Of a stretch of DNA of 64,000 nt, positions 11,547 through 26,500 are shown piece after piece (within the stretch, counting starts at the first letter, position 1; every line of letters starts with the position of its first letter). A model generated the notes under the pieces. It was not told the origin of the DNA, ran no database searches, and saw only the letters and a program-made list of their open reading frames with translations. The stretch lies in NCBI GenBank assembly GCA_030549495.1, contig JAUIRK010001047.1, positions 806,001-870,000 of the forward strand, written 5' to 3'. A program made the position numbers and the translations under genes. Source of the stretch: Nectonema munidae (taxonomy: Eukaryota; Nematomorpha; Nectonematoida; Nectonematidae).

Positions 11547-14500
11547 CTAAAAAGAATTAAAGAAAGTTTAGAAATAAATTTGTATGTTAGAGATAGGGTT
11601 GAGGGGTGCATGCCTTAAGCCGAAGTCAAAAAAGGAGTTCAAAATCCAACTCCGATTCCCAATATAGTTATATGCAGGAATGAGGAGTAGGATTAAAGAG
11701 TAAGGAAGTATATTTGTTACTCCAATACTCGTATTACACACACAGACAATAAATTTATTTTATATACAATTTATATATATAAAGTGTGCGTACAGGGTAT
11801 TAGTTATAACTATAAACTGTAGGTTCTCTTGTATTCGATCATCACAAACAGTACACTGTGTGAAAGAACGGTTGTGGCTAGTGAAGACTCGCAGTTTCAC
11901 TTAGTGTGTACAAATCATGAGGTTTGAACTGGCGTCTAGTGGCTGTCCGTGAACATCAACCAACTAGCCGTCAACAGTTAGCTTTGATGATTTTTATCTA
12001 CTAGACGCCAGTTCAAACCTCATGATTCGTACACACTAAGTGAAACTGATAAGGCTTCAATAGCCGAAACAGGTCTTTCACCCAGTGTACTGTTGGTGAT
12101 GATGATCGAATACCAGAGAACTTACAATTTCTAGTTATATATAATTAACTCATTTAGGGCCAATGTTCCTATTTTGGAACATAAGTAATTTCATCTTCGT
12201 CTGCTTTTTTCAATGATTTTGAATATAAATCGTCTGCGTTTTTTTAGATATCGTCTGCTTTGCTTGGCCTTAAATGGGTTAAATGGAGCTATAATTATTT
12301 TTTATCCAATTATAATAATTGATGAAGCTCTTCTATAATTAGTCTTCATTTATTGATATGCCAAATTCAGAAGTAACCTTAGCGAATGATGAATGGGAAG
12401 AAGTTGAGCAACTTGAAAAAATACTTCATCATCCATATAACACAACTTTAAATTTCAAAGAATTCTAGATTCTACAAAGATTCCTCAAATTTTCTCAAAT
12501 CACGTGTCTTAATGCAGGTGGAATCAAAGAGTCTATGGTGTGCATAGAAAGTTATTTAGGAAAAAAACTCTGTAGTGAAAAATGTAAACTATGTAAAAAT
12601 TTCACCACGCAACAATAGACTTTTTAAAGAAATTGTAAAGATATGAATGTTGAACATGAAGTTCCTGTGTTTTACACGACAGTTCGTTGGTTGTCAAAAG
12701 GAAATGTTATTAATCGTGGGTGTGAAATGAAGATTGAAATCAAATTATATTTAGAAATTCAAAATAAGAGGATTTGTTAGCATATTTTACAAATAAAGTA
12801 TGGGATCAAAACGTTAGCTACCTTTCACGTATTTTTGGATAGCTAAAGAAATTAAATTTAAAATTACAAGGAAAAGAAACTCGCCATCTTTATTTTCAAG
12901 ATTGTCTCTCAACTTTCATTTCAAAGTTCCAAAAGTGGAGGCAAAAAACTAGTGATTCAATGTTTGAAAATTGTTCTGATATTTGGCTAAATTTCAAACA
13001 CTCGAAATCAAACACTTAGAAATGCTGCCATCGAACATCTCCATTCATTAGAAGAGGAAATTTATCTTTATTTTCACAAGTTAAGCTTTGGTGAAAAACT
13101 CATTTTAACAAGAACTCGGTGGTTCCAGTATTCCTGATGAGCTTCAAGATGATTTTTTATAAATTTAAGAAACGATTCTTTGGCTCGAGATCTGTTCTAA
13201 GAAAAATAAGAGATATACAATTTTGGTGTGATATGTTTAACTCTCTAAAGTTAGGATAATAGTCTTAGGTGTTCTTGTCTCTTTTGCTTCTAACCTGCGT
13301 GAGACATGGTTTTCGACTCTGGTCAATTTAAAAACAAAATAGAAATCTGATGACATGACGTTAGATCTTACTAACACTAAATCATGGATCTCAAAACTTG
13401 CTAGTCAAGTGATTCCAGAGACATCCAAAAGTAGTCTTAAATCGCGATTTGTATTATCAATTTTATATATGTTTATATATAGGGTTGTGAAGTGGGAGTC
13501 AGTGGGGTGCATGCTTTAAACTGAAGTAGAAGTCTTTTTTGGAATGTGTGTATTTTTAACATTACTCGGTAAAATTAATCTCGTGTTAATTGGGGCGTGA
13601 GTTTAGATACTGGGTTTCGATAACTTAAGGTCTTGGGTTCGATCCCACATCAGGCCTACTTTCCTCATAGTTCGATATAAGGGGCGCAATTGTGCCTTCT
13701 CGATGAAAACACCCCACGGTACCTTAATGTTTCATTTCTAAATAAAATATTTTATCGGGTCGCGACTACAAAAATGTTAGTAAATCATGGTTTAGAGCAG
13801 GGGTCGGCAACCTACAGCACGCGTGCCACATTTTCAGTGACACGCAAAAATTCTAAGGTTTACAATTAAAAATTTTCATTTACACATAAGGTAAAATAAA
13901 TTTTTAAACAGTTTTTATAATAATAGATCTTAAAGGTAATCAAATGTATTTTAGCTATGCGCAACCATTTTTATTTAGTATTGTGCCGATAATGAAAAGT
14001 TGGCTAAAGTTATCAGAGTCAAGCACTAATTACTTATATAATTTTTTTATTGCTAATCATAATTTTACTTATTATTGTATATTTATGTAAATATGTATAT
14101 AAAAATTAAATAAATTATAAAACAATTATGTTAATTTTGGTCTGGATAAATATACATATGAGGTCTCGAGATGATTTGAGAAGTGTTAAGTTGGCACGCC
14201 GTTAGCATAAGGTTGCCGACCCCTGGTTTAGAGGACAATGTTTGAGAGATGATTAAAGGATAAATGCAGCTTGTACGATATATATATAACATAGCTTGTA
14301 CCATATATATATAAACAAAAATTGACAAGTAAAAAATAATAGTCAGAAATAAGCATTGACAGTTAGTTGGCTCAGGATCACGGTCAACAGCGAATGGAAA
14401 GCAGTGCAAACATCACCGAGAACACTTCAAAGTGCGATTTGAACACACAAAAAAGACTGATAATGATTCAATATCTGAAACGCTAGGGAGTGACAACCGG

Positions 14501-17500
14501 ATACAGGATAAAATGAGATTTCGAACTAATAAATAAAATTAACTTCACCACGCAACACTTTCAAACGCCCAGCAATGGGCTATGTGGCTAAACCTCACAC
14601 TGTATTATACTATAAACGATTTTTAGTTAAATTTCCAAAATAATCATTTTATGCTGAACGAAAGAAAATAAAAATGAAACATGTTCAACAAAAAATGACA
14701 ATAAATTAAAGAGAATTTATAATAAAAAAAATTGAGGAAAGGAAGATACGCACACTTTTTTCGTCCTTTTTATCGTTCAGCATAATTAGTTTGGACAATT
14801 TTTTTCAATTAATAATGCAATATGATCGTTGAGAATGGAGAGTTTAATTCAAACAACTTTTTTGCATATAATATATATAAATTAAATACAATTGAACTTG
14901 CACAAACGGAAACTTGAGAAAATCAAATAAACCCGACAATTTACATCCCGCTATTATTTTCCTATAAAGTTACTTTCATGAAACTCTCTCAAAACATAAA
15001 TAGAGTAACTTGTGTGCATTCTGAATACCGGATAGATCATGTTTTCGTGAAAGTTTTAAAAGATGGTATTTTGACAGAAAATATTCTGATTTTTTAGAAG
15101 TAAGACATTGAGTCTAAAATACTAAAAAGGACATTTACAAATTTTTTAAACATATTTCTAAAAAAATAAATAAAAATTTATTATTAGATAAACAAAAAAA
15201 CCGTTGGCTATTTTTTCTTGTGAATAGTGATTGTTATATGGAGGCAGATGATGTGGACTTTGTTGGTAGAGCAAATGACATGAAGAAATGGTGGACAGGT
15301 CTGGAAAGGCTTAAAGTATACAAATTTTAAGATTAATATGGACATTTGTGAATACTAGTTGAGGATCACTCCTTCGTTTATTAATAAGAAGGTCTCAAAA
15401 AATTATTTATAGACAGCATTGAGTGTTTTTAGACATGTCACTAGACTAGAGTCATCTAACCCTAAAAAACGCCAACCATTTTAGGGTAAATGAATCTATG
15501 TAAAGATGTTCCATAAAAATTAGTAAACAACGAGTAGTACGCGAAAAAATCCAGTGCTTCACAGAATATACTAAAATCCGTTAGAATTTTTAAGAAAGAA
15601 TAAATTGAATTCAATTCTGTCTTTCTTCATGCAACTTATTTTAAGTTTCAAATATGATCTTCATTAATAAAGAGTTTGAAATTTTTATTTCTACCAATCA
15701 ACGGCATATTTTTATTAAAAGGTACGTCTACTAAAATAACGAAGTGTTAACTTTTTTGATTTAGTGGTCCATAGAAATCCTTTGACTTGCGTATTAAATG
15801 TTTATTAAGAAATGTATCCATGTTATTATCAATTTTGCTAAAAAAAAACAATTAAGCATACACAAAGATGGTTTATGATTTAACCCATTTACGGCCAATG
15901 TTCCTATTTTGGAACATAAGTAATTTCATTTTCGTCTGCTTTTTTCAATGACTGAATATAAATCGTCTGCGTTTTTTTAGATATCGTCTGCTTTGCTTGG
16001 CCTTAAATGGGTTAATGAAGGCCAACAAATAAATCGGAGATCCTTTAAATCTTAACCGTATTCGATGAATCTGAATTTGAGAACATTCAAAATACCCGTT
16101 TCTTAAAATGAAAAAGAGTTTATATGGCAGTGATTGATCGGAAATCAACATTAGCACCCAGTTCAGCATTAACGTGAAATATCAATCTTGAATGCATGAA
16201 GATTTCGAATCTTAATTAGAAACAACGTTTTTGGAGCAAATTCGTGAAAAAAGTGGACAGAAATGTTGCCAGCATGATATCCATGCCAGTTTCATTTCTT
16301 AGCAGTTCTCATCATCATCATTTCCTCGGCCATACTCTGCTTCCTTCGCAAAGTTGTCAATAAGCGGTTTCTCAAATGCGAATGATGGGTAAAAATTGTG
16401 AAATTCCAATTTTCAAAATGCAGGGAACATCGCTATCAGAAAGATTACAAATTTCACTATCTGCTTCAAAATCGGCCGTTGTGAAAATCAGTGACATATT
16501 GTATACAAAATAGTTTATCTGATAATCATATGTTAACTAAACCCTAAACGATATGATTCTTTTAAGCACCAAAAAAAGTACGGAAATATTTTAAACATCT
16601 TTTCCTATCATACAAAAGAGCCACATCGCCGGGCGATATTAAATAATAAACTGTTGGTGTTCTGTGGACCGCTCGTCAGTAACATTAAGTTGGTAAAAAC
16701 ATCAGTATCCAGAGGGTTAATATTGTTTCAGGTTATACAATATGTTTCATGAATATATTGTGTATGTTTTTGGAAAGTACAAAAGTAGCGTTATAACTAA
16801 AATACAATTTACTACGTGCAGAGTGGTAACATAATGGGCAGAGGGGCATATTCCCCGGGGCTGGCAATATAAGAAATATATATACATATAATACCTTAAA
16901 AAAATATTTTTTCTTAAAATATTTAAGCCCCCTGTTAGAAATGAGAGAAAACTTTAAAATTTCTGTCTCATCTGATGGAAATGAATTATGTCCATGTCAG
17001 TATAAATTTTTTTATAGTAAAATACAAAAATGTGATATAATTCTATAACATGAAACCTTTCATGGGTTTTGTATGATTATTCTTTAAAAATGGTACTTAA
17101 AATTTTTCTAATGAAAAAAATCAACTGAGCCCAGGCACTGAACAAAGCAGTTACAGTATGTAAGAAGGAGGTGGGATGGAACGTCACTGAAATTTGAAAA
17201 TGGCACGCAAAGACTTCCATCCTAACAAAATACTTAAGGAAATTTGGTTGAGTTTGAGTTCTTCATCTCTGTATTTTAATAAAATACTGTATACTCTTAG
17301 ATTCAATTTTAAGACTTGTATTTCAACTAGTGTGCGTCAAAGAGTAAAGTTTTATTGCCAGTCCGAATACTTTGCGCTTAGCAGTAAAACAAAGTTTTAC
17401 TTTGTTCAAAATGGAAGTATAAAAAGTTGACGAAAAACCTTGTTTGTGAGAAGAAGCTTTAGCATGATTTTTCCTTGAACACGTTATAAAGAAGAATAAG

Positions 17501-20500
17501 AAGCCACAGAGGCAAGAGACGAACAAAATCCCAAGAACTGCCGCCACCACATATGCTAACGGCAAATTGTGAAGACTATCCAAAATTTGGGATACATCAA
17601 ATTTTGAAGACTTGAAATCTATGAAACAATTATAAAAATAAAAAAGGGAAATAATAGCGCGTTGAATGAGAATCAAGATTTGCATAACTAAATAGCGACA
17701 AAAATAGCAATAACACATTTTGGTGAAAAACTTGACAGAATAAATAATAAATAAAATTATGGAAGAAATGACTATGCTTCTAGCTTAACTAACTAACTGA
17801 CTAAACAACAAAGTAATCAACTGTGTAACTAAGTATTTAATTTAATAGCAATGTCACTCAGCCCAAAACATATCCTTCATCTTTTCTTCTATGCCGTAAA
17901 GCTATCCTACATAATTGGTGCAAAAGGGCTTCGACGATATAACAAAGATTTCTAGAGAATGATCAATTGATAATTTTCTTCTTGAAAAACTTGATGTTTA
18001 TTAATATATTAAAATTACGGTAGATCTGGTCACCTTCTAAAATATCTTCTATCATTTCTACTTATATAGGCCCTGAAAGATGGATTCAAAGTTGTGTATA
18101 TTTTTTGTTGTCGAAGATGTTTAAAGCACATATGGTAAATAGATGATTTACGCAAGCATTCTTTGGCAGATGTATTCATGTCATCGCACACACACTGTCC
18201 AGTGTAGCGGTGACAGGGTGTTTCAGAAAGACATGACGAAGGACAGGGAAGAGAACAGTTTTCGCCAAAGAAGCCAACATCACACTCCGAACAATTTGAA
18301 AGAGCAGAAAAGCCAGACTTGCAATGACACGCGCCTGAAACTTTATCACACGGTCCGATAGAATTTTCTCCCGCGCAAGTGCATTGGAATTGGCAGAACA
18401 AGCCAAAAGAACCTGGAGAACAGTCTGCGCAAAACGAAAGAAAATAGCAATCATATATGATATAGATAGGACATATTTATAATATATGTTCTTGTTAATA
18501 CTGTTTATTTGAAAAAATCTTGGTTTTCGTGGTGACAATAGGAATTTATCAATTCTCGAATATTTCGTCCTTTTTATCATCAAGGCAAACAAAAGTACAA
18601 ATTTGCCTCCTTCAAAATCAGTTTTTTTACTTAAAACTAAAAATTTACAAAGTTTACTGACAATTTAAATGAATTTTTTTAATTTGTATTATTTACTTGC
18701 AAAAGACAATGTAAAAAGGTCTTTTATTATAATTTAGAATTTGTGAATCAAGGCGTGATTATTTATAGTAATTTTAGAAATAATTTTTTAAGTTAATCGT
18801 TATAATTTCTAGGCAAGTTTTTGATCACAATGCTTATCATTTTCATTAAAAATTAAATCAATATCTAAATTATGGAAACCGCCTCTCCATTTCCATCAAA
18901 GAAAAGATTAATCCAAAATTTTAGAAAAATAAAGTTTGACATTATCTATAATAGGCATAATTAATAATCTAAATAATAAAAATAAATCTGAATTTTTTAT
19001 TTTTAAATTTTATCGAAATGAAGAGTAAAGTGATTATTCTATAGTAAGCATGGTAATATAACATATTAACATCATACAGGAAATAAATAAAAAAAATCTC
19101 TATACATCAAGTGTTAGAAAAAGTTTTGATTTTAGAACTTTCCGAAATTATTTAAGCTGAGCCATTTTAAAGTTGTTTAGCAGTCTTGGAAATGATAGTC
19201 TCTCTAAAAAAAATTAAAAACACATGTTTAGTTGCATTAGAAGGAAGATATCTAATATGATAGGTTAGCTTTTAAAATATGTAGTCACAGTTTCTTAATA
19301 ATAGACACACATGATTCTCTTGCAAAATTCTTCTTTGATTGAGGTATTAAAACTATATAAAGCTTAAATTTTTTCCATTTGACTTAAGGATATAGGAACA
19401 AGAGTTTACCAAGGGAACACTTTTCGCCAATCTTGCCTTCCGGGCAAACACATGTTCCTGTAACGGGATGGCAAATGCTTGTGTCCAGGCAATCACAAGT
19501 GGCGTTACAATTTAGACCATATCTTCCTTGTGGACAAACTAGAAATATAGGATGAATATATCTTTTCATAAATATAAAATTTATTTAACCCCAATATCAA
19601 ACAACCATCAGAAGTTGTTTTTTTATACCTTTAACATAAGATATGTGCATATGTGTATTCATTAGTGCGCGCAATCTGGAGTTTGTCGACATAAATTCGC
19701 AAGTCTATGTCGCAAGTGTATGTGGTCGAGTGGTGTCAATAATTGCAAATTTTCATCTTTAACATTCAGAGTTTGAAATGGGAATGGAAAAAAAGTTAAA
19801 AGCTTATTCTTACATTGTATCACAGAATGGAAATAAAAAATTAATTTTTCTATATTTGGGTCTATTTTTAAGTGCCACTGTAATTACATAGCCTGTTCTG
19901 GTAGCAAAATATATATAAACAGAGACTTATTTTACGAATTGACTGTAGTGAATGTCTATATTCTGAGGCTATTGCTAACTGACATGTTATGTTAGGTTTC
20001 ATATTGAAGGGTAACGGCCGGATAAGAGTTTTGAAGATTTTTGTGGGCGAAGTTTTGACATCTTGGAGCGAAGCGGGCAAAAAATGCAAGGCGCGGCGGG
20101 ACGGGTATAGATGAATTTGTACTGCCTACACACGATTCTAGTATGTATCTAATGAGTGTGGTGTTATTTTTGTGATAATTTATGTATGTTTATATATGTC
20201 GGTGTAGCACATGTGTGTGTCTATATGAAATTATGTATGTGATCACAAGTATCTATGAATGTGTATGTGTGACAATAATATGCTGGTGCGTGTACATACC
20301 AAGAGAACACTGAGACCCATACCAGCCTTCTTGACAGTGACAGGAGCCGGTAACTGAATCACAGCCAGAACTGTACTTACATTCACACTTTTTCGCACAA
20401 TTACGGCCGAAAAAGTGCGAAGGACAAGTAATCTCGCAGTAACTTCCCATGAAACCTATAAAAGTTAACGCAATATTAATTGACATGTAAAAATAATTTC

Positions 20501-23500
20501 GAATTGCTTAGCAGAATTTAATAGCGAAAATACGAAAGAGTATAAGATCTAAAGATTGCCTTCACCAATTCAAATGATCAAAAGAGATTTATTATTTTAA
20601 ACATAACAGAAAACTTTTTGAAAATGCACGAAGATTGAAATATTTACATCCTCTTCAATGAATGAATGCTGTTAAAAGATTGAAATAGGCGTATTGCAAA
20701 AATACCTTCTGGACAAATGCAATCTCCGAAAACGGGCTCACATATGGCTTTTGGTACGCGGCACTTGCATGAGTGCGTACAATTTTGGCCATAAAAGCCG
20801 ATAGGGCATTCTTGGTCACAGCGGCCTCCAGTCCATCCATCTGAGCAGAGACAACTCCCATCCACAGCATTACATGTTGAAAAGTGTTGACAGAGACAGC
20901 GATGAGAACAGTCTTTGCCATAAAAGCCTTTTTGACAAGGGAACTGACACCTTGAAGATGGAATGAAAAAGATATTTACAAAAAATACTCAATAAAAAGA
21001 ATTTTTAAACATAATTATGTTTTGGAAATTTTTTTTAAACAGTTTTGCCACTTGCAATATATTGAAACATCGAGGCTTAAGGTAAATCTAAAAAAGTTAA
21101 AGGCTCAGGTTTTAAAAACGAATCGTTTGCTAATTTTTAAATACGTTTTTTATATGATTCAAAGTAGATCATTTTATTTTATGAGACACCAGTGCCTCAT
21201 TGAGCTTGAAAGATTTAAAAGAATGAAACAAAAATGCAGTATGAATAATTTAGGAAGAAATTTCAAAAAACATTTTTAACAAGATATTGACATAATTCAA
21301 AAATGTTGACTTTTAACAAAAAAAATTTATTTTATTGACTTTAACTGCCGAAATAATCATATTCGATGATAAACAAAGTAGATACACATAAGCGTGAGTT
21401 ACGCAGAAAACAAATTCCTCTTTAATGTATTCAACACGGACTCCCAAAACTGAAAATATAGCTACGACTCAGACTCTACACACTGTGTTAAACAGACGAG
21501 AATATAACAAATAAAAAGTCAACTATCTTGATTTTGGCCAATAAAATCTATTCCAAACACAAAGACTGAGGAGTGAAATTTTTTTCCAAAAAGTAAAAAA
21601 TTCTAAACTGAACGCTAATCAATCATACTAACACCACAGCAGAGATTAGCACAAGTTGTTATGAATTTAAAGTTGGACAGCACATGTTAGAGCCTGATAA
21701 AAAAAAAAGCATGTTTGGTTTATAATAAAGAAATAAGCTATTTTATCATTTTTTTAATGATATATAATATCTTTGTCTATATACACTTTTGTACTCTTTT
21801 TAATAAAATTACTTTTATTTAAATATTCTAAAAAGCTTTGTTGAAAATAACAACTAATAAACTTTAGTATCGTATAAAACTTGATGAATATATATAACTA
21901 TATCAAATTTGGAATAAAAAAATAACAATTTATTGATATGTTCATCATGTATAGAACAATGTTATCATGTATGCGAGAAAATTCCCCATGAAGACTTTTG
22001 TAAGTTGGCATGTATTAAAATATAATCTAATTTCTCAAAATATCAAATAACATATGATTGGTGGAAATAAAAAGGATAACTTCTCTCCGGTCCAACCTTC
22101 TGTGCACAAACACTCACCACTAATTGGATCACATTCTGCATCATTTAGACAATGACAAGATTTTTCACAATTTTTGCCATATGTTTTGGAAGAGCATTTC
22201 AAATTACAGGAATTACCAGTGAAGCCAGACTTACACCTAAAATTTCATAGTGAAAACATTGATCGTTATCTTCAAAAATGAAAACCCTAGCCAAATTTGG
22301 GAAGACAGAGAAATTTTAAAAATAAAACAACCAGCATTATAAATTAATATTTTATTTTATTTAAAAAAAAAATTTTTTTATATCCAGACGTAATAATACT
22401 TTGCCCAATTATTATATATAAATTAATTAATTTTAATCCTCAAAAATTCCTAATAAAAATATTTTTAATACCATGTCTCATTATAAATCTTTTCAAAAAG
22501 AAATTCTGAGTGAAGGTACAGTTCTATTGGCGTCTTTTTATCAACAAGGAGCAATTGCACTGCGTATATCAAACGATGAGCAAAGAACGTTTGATGCTGG
22601 ATCGACCCCGAGACCTTGTGGTATCGAAGCCATTGTGCACAAGTAAATAATATATAATAATTAATAAATAAATAGGGCCGGGTAATGTGCGGTTGCCTGT
22701 AAATCAGCATAGGAGGCTTATGTATGCTGGCGCATCAAACAACTTACAAACTATAAACAACAAGTAAATATAATTGCAATCAATAAATATATAATACAAA
22801 AATCAAGTGAATATTAGCCTTAGATTTACTTAGCAAATATTTTTTAAAAATTGCAATACTCGAAAAAGAACTTCTTTACCCATTTTTTTGAAAAAAAATA
22901 TTAGCATCCAAAAACGTTAGCAACATTGAAAGAAATATCGTGATACCCAATTGGCTCTCATCAACAAAAGCTGTAAAATTTTTAATTTATCACCCATATA
23001 AATATCTGAATTTTAACAAATTAAATGTACACATTTTCGTGGTTCTACAAAAAAAACAAAAATTACATTGAAAAATTGAATAAATGACAGTTAGATACTT
23101 TTATTTATAAAAGCTAGCTTCTGTACTCTGAAGATGCAGCACAATCGCATACGTCAGGCTTAGCACATGAAAAAAGTTATGCAGAGTTATTTCCATTTTA
23201 CTTTGAGTAAATCCTTTATCGAATTCAAGGAAGACAAGCAAAAAAGTCCTCGGACTCGGAGGATAAAAGAAATTCTGAGAGTTAAAAAATAATGGATACG
23301 TATTATTATTATTTAAAATTGAAATCCACTTAATTGATGGTGATTTTATTGACCCAAGCAAATTTACAGTTTTAGTAATAAACATGGTCTACTCATTTAA
23401 ACATGATTTTGACTCATTTTTGATGCAAGCAATACTGATTTTTGTTCAGTATTGTAATAGTATTGTAATTCCGTGGATCTTTTCCAACTTTTTGTCATTT

Positions 23501-26500
23501 TCTACTTCTCAAATTTCAACTCTTCTTCCCAAATTCCCATTCTATTCTTTTATTTTGATTATGTTATATTAATTTGAGTAACAAAAAAACTCACGCTTCG
23601 ATCACTCATAATAAAATCCTTCATAATAAAAAAAATCTTTATCTTTAAAAAAAGATTTAAAAAATAGAAAAAACTTCACGCTAAATAAGAGGATCTCAAA
23701 AAAATTGAGAATATACCAAATAACAAATTTCACGAGTAGGAATAAAATTTCCATACCTACATTCTCCTGTAAAAGGATTGCAAAGTCCCCCTTTATTTGT
23801 ATCGCAATTTGTGCAATCTCTGATGCATTCTGGAATCGCATTTCTTTCCGGATAATCTTCGATATCCTGTTCTTTATTGCGCAAGAGGCATGGAGTTTTG
23901 CAGAATTTGCCAGAGAATCCGTGGTAAAGATTTTGGGATGAGTCGAGAGAGTGATTCATGGCGTGGAATTGAATTTTGGAAGGAGGAAGAATAGGGGGTA
24001 TCAAGGAGGAACAATCACATGAACCATCGACATGTCCGCAAATCGAGTCTAGTGAGCATTCACAAGTGTGTTGACAGTCCAAGCCAAATGTGCCGACTGG
24101 ACATCTTGCCTTACAACTATGTATAAAAGAAAAATGTGAAAGACTGGTTTTTAATTAACACAAATATCAAGTTTTTAATTTTTTTCTGATTTTGACATTT
24201 TTATACCGGGCACAGTTTTTGAAAACTAATCGTTTTTTTCTTATTTTTACTTTATGAAACGCAGGTATCCAATGTGCTTGAAGGAATTCGGTTAAAAGAC
24301 GAGCATAAACGTCTATCGAATAAAATATACTTGTTCTTAGATTTTAGTAATAGCACAATTAATCAGGTGTTTCTTGATGTTAAAAAACATTTGAGAAAAT
24401 ACATTAAAAAATTAAATTATTTATTAATGTCACGTAGAATTTACAATTTTTTTTTACCAGTTATGGCTAAAAAACTGATTTTTTAAGAAGAAAAAACTTT
24501 AAGTGTGACTAATGAATATATTCATTTATACAGTGTAAAGGGTAATGGGGGAGGGGGAGTGTTTTCATCGAAGAAAGAACAATAGCGCAGCTCGTATCGA
24601 ACTATGAGGAAAGGAGGCTTGATGCTATACCAAACCCAAAATCTTGAGTTATCGAAGCGCAGTATCTGACCAACCTTACTCAGCCCCTTATATGTATTTC
24701 GTTGTTATACAAGGCACATAAGATATTATTTTTTCTTTTTAAGCTTTTGACAAAAGCGGTGAAAAAATTTGTAAAATCAAAGTCACCTTTTCAAATTTTT
24801 TCTATGATTATGAATCCTTAAAGCGACCCCTACTAGTTAATGAATTTTAATAAATGTATTAACAAAAGAACTTATCGTGAGTTAGCTTTTCTCCCAGAAC
24901 AACATTTCAAAGCGAAGAATCAAAAAAACTTATAATCCATTCAAAATTTCTCTTAGATTTTGTCATAATAAATAATTAGGGAGTGGATCATGAAGTTAGC
25001 CTAATCAGACCGTTTAAAAAGAAATTTAATTGTTAGGGCAGTAAAACTTTTGTCCTATTGAATAGATACATCTTTCTTATTCGGGTATTTCATCTTATAG
25101 AATCAAAGGCATCTTAGCCACGCTAGAAACACCATTGCAAGTGGTACGCCCAGTTAGGCAGTGTTGGATTAGGCTAGTAAGAGGATGGGGTACCCTGATC
25201 ACGGCAAAAGTGTGTGAAAAATGAATCTAGCGATAAATAAGGTAAAGACAATTTATTTTATACAATATAATTTTCTTCTTTGCCTGAAAGTAAATCCTCT
25301 AAATCTACCGTCCAATCCTTTACTTCGTGGCCTATTATTGTACGACCCAGAAATCACCTTATTGATATAATAAAATTCTTTCTTAAAACTGACTTAATAA
25401 CTTTTTAAAGCTTTGAAAGTATTAAAAATTGCAAAAATTTTAGGAGTTATGAATTGACTATATAAATGTGCATGCATGAAAAAGAGAGATAAAGAAAGAC
25501 CCAAACGTCATACTTGTCACCCGTGTATCCGGCTTTGCAGAAACACACTCCAGAAACATGGTCACATGTGGCTGATGTGAGATTACATTGACACTTTTGA
25601 AAACAATGTTTACCATAGTAACCAAATTCGCACTTATCGACACACAAACTCCCCTAAGCAAAAAAATATAACACTATGTTTATAATCATTATGATGATGA
25701 TGATGATGATGTTCATGATGATGTTCATGATGAATGTGAAACTGATGATAACGAATCGAACTACTAAAACTTATTTCAAAAATAAATTCCAAATACAAAA
25801 AGAATGTATTTGAAATGATTATGAAAAAAAGAAAAGAAAAAAATGTAACTTTCCATCCTGGATCGCATGAACATTCAAATGCTCCAATACATCTTCCGTT
25901 AACGCAGTGGGGCATACACACAGCTAAAATAAAATATATATACTTTAATTAATTGATTTTTTTACAAAAAAAATTCTTATTAAAATGAATAGTATTGATG
26001 AACTTTGATCATAATTTTTTCAAATTCTTTGTAAATGAAATATTTGTGATTGTTTATTATTTTTACAAGGAACTTATTTTAAAACTAATATTAAAATCAA
26101 CGTGTTGGAGATGATAAAATTTGATTGAAAATAGAGAATCACATTTATTGAAAATAGATTAACCTTTCATCACAAAGAATAAAAAAATAATGTAAAACAT
26201 GTAGAATATAAGGAGTTATTATATCAATACAATTTGAATAATTAGGAACTGTAATCAATATAATCTATGTATCCATAAAGATACGTTCTAGAATAAATTT
26301 TTGTTAATTTCGAAAGATTTTCTTTAGATTGTTTAACTCTTCAACATATAATTAAGATCATTGGTGTTAAAAAAGCTTTCAAAATCAGTTAATCTCTTCG
26401 GCAAAATTTTCTTTCTTGCTCAATAAATTATTGATGATGCACACTTTTGTTTTTATACCCACTCCAAAGCCTAAAGATTTTTGAGTTGAATCGAAAGAAT

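Larger units (their letters stand above)
11547..17438 (-). other. last intron of the Draper-like gene, filled with repeats
   Basis: 5.9 kb between the transmembrane and tail exons. It carries a foldback palindrome, two piggyBac MITEs, a hAT transposase relic, a SINE, a hAT MITE and a piggyBac end, listed separately. The parts between (about 14240-15880 and 17160-17438) are AT-rich with nothing I can assign. Confidence 0.7.

Noticed and set aside
18143-18592. Overlapping frames on both strands at the last EGF exon
   Set aside because: Shadows of the exon 18424-18152; only that frame gives regular EGF cysteines.
20655-20921. Second minus-strand frame over the double EGF exon
   Set aside because: Shifted-frame shadow without cysteine spacing.
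25634-25849. His-rich extension of the first EGF exon
   Set aside because: The His run is the GAT microsatellite read past the splice donor at 25850; the next EGF exon is in phase only if this is intron.
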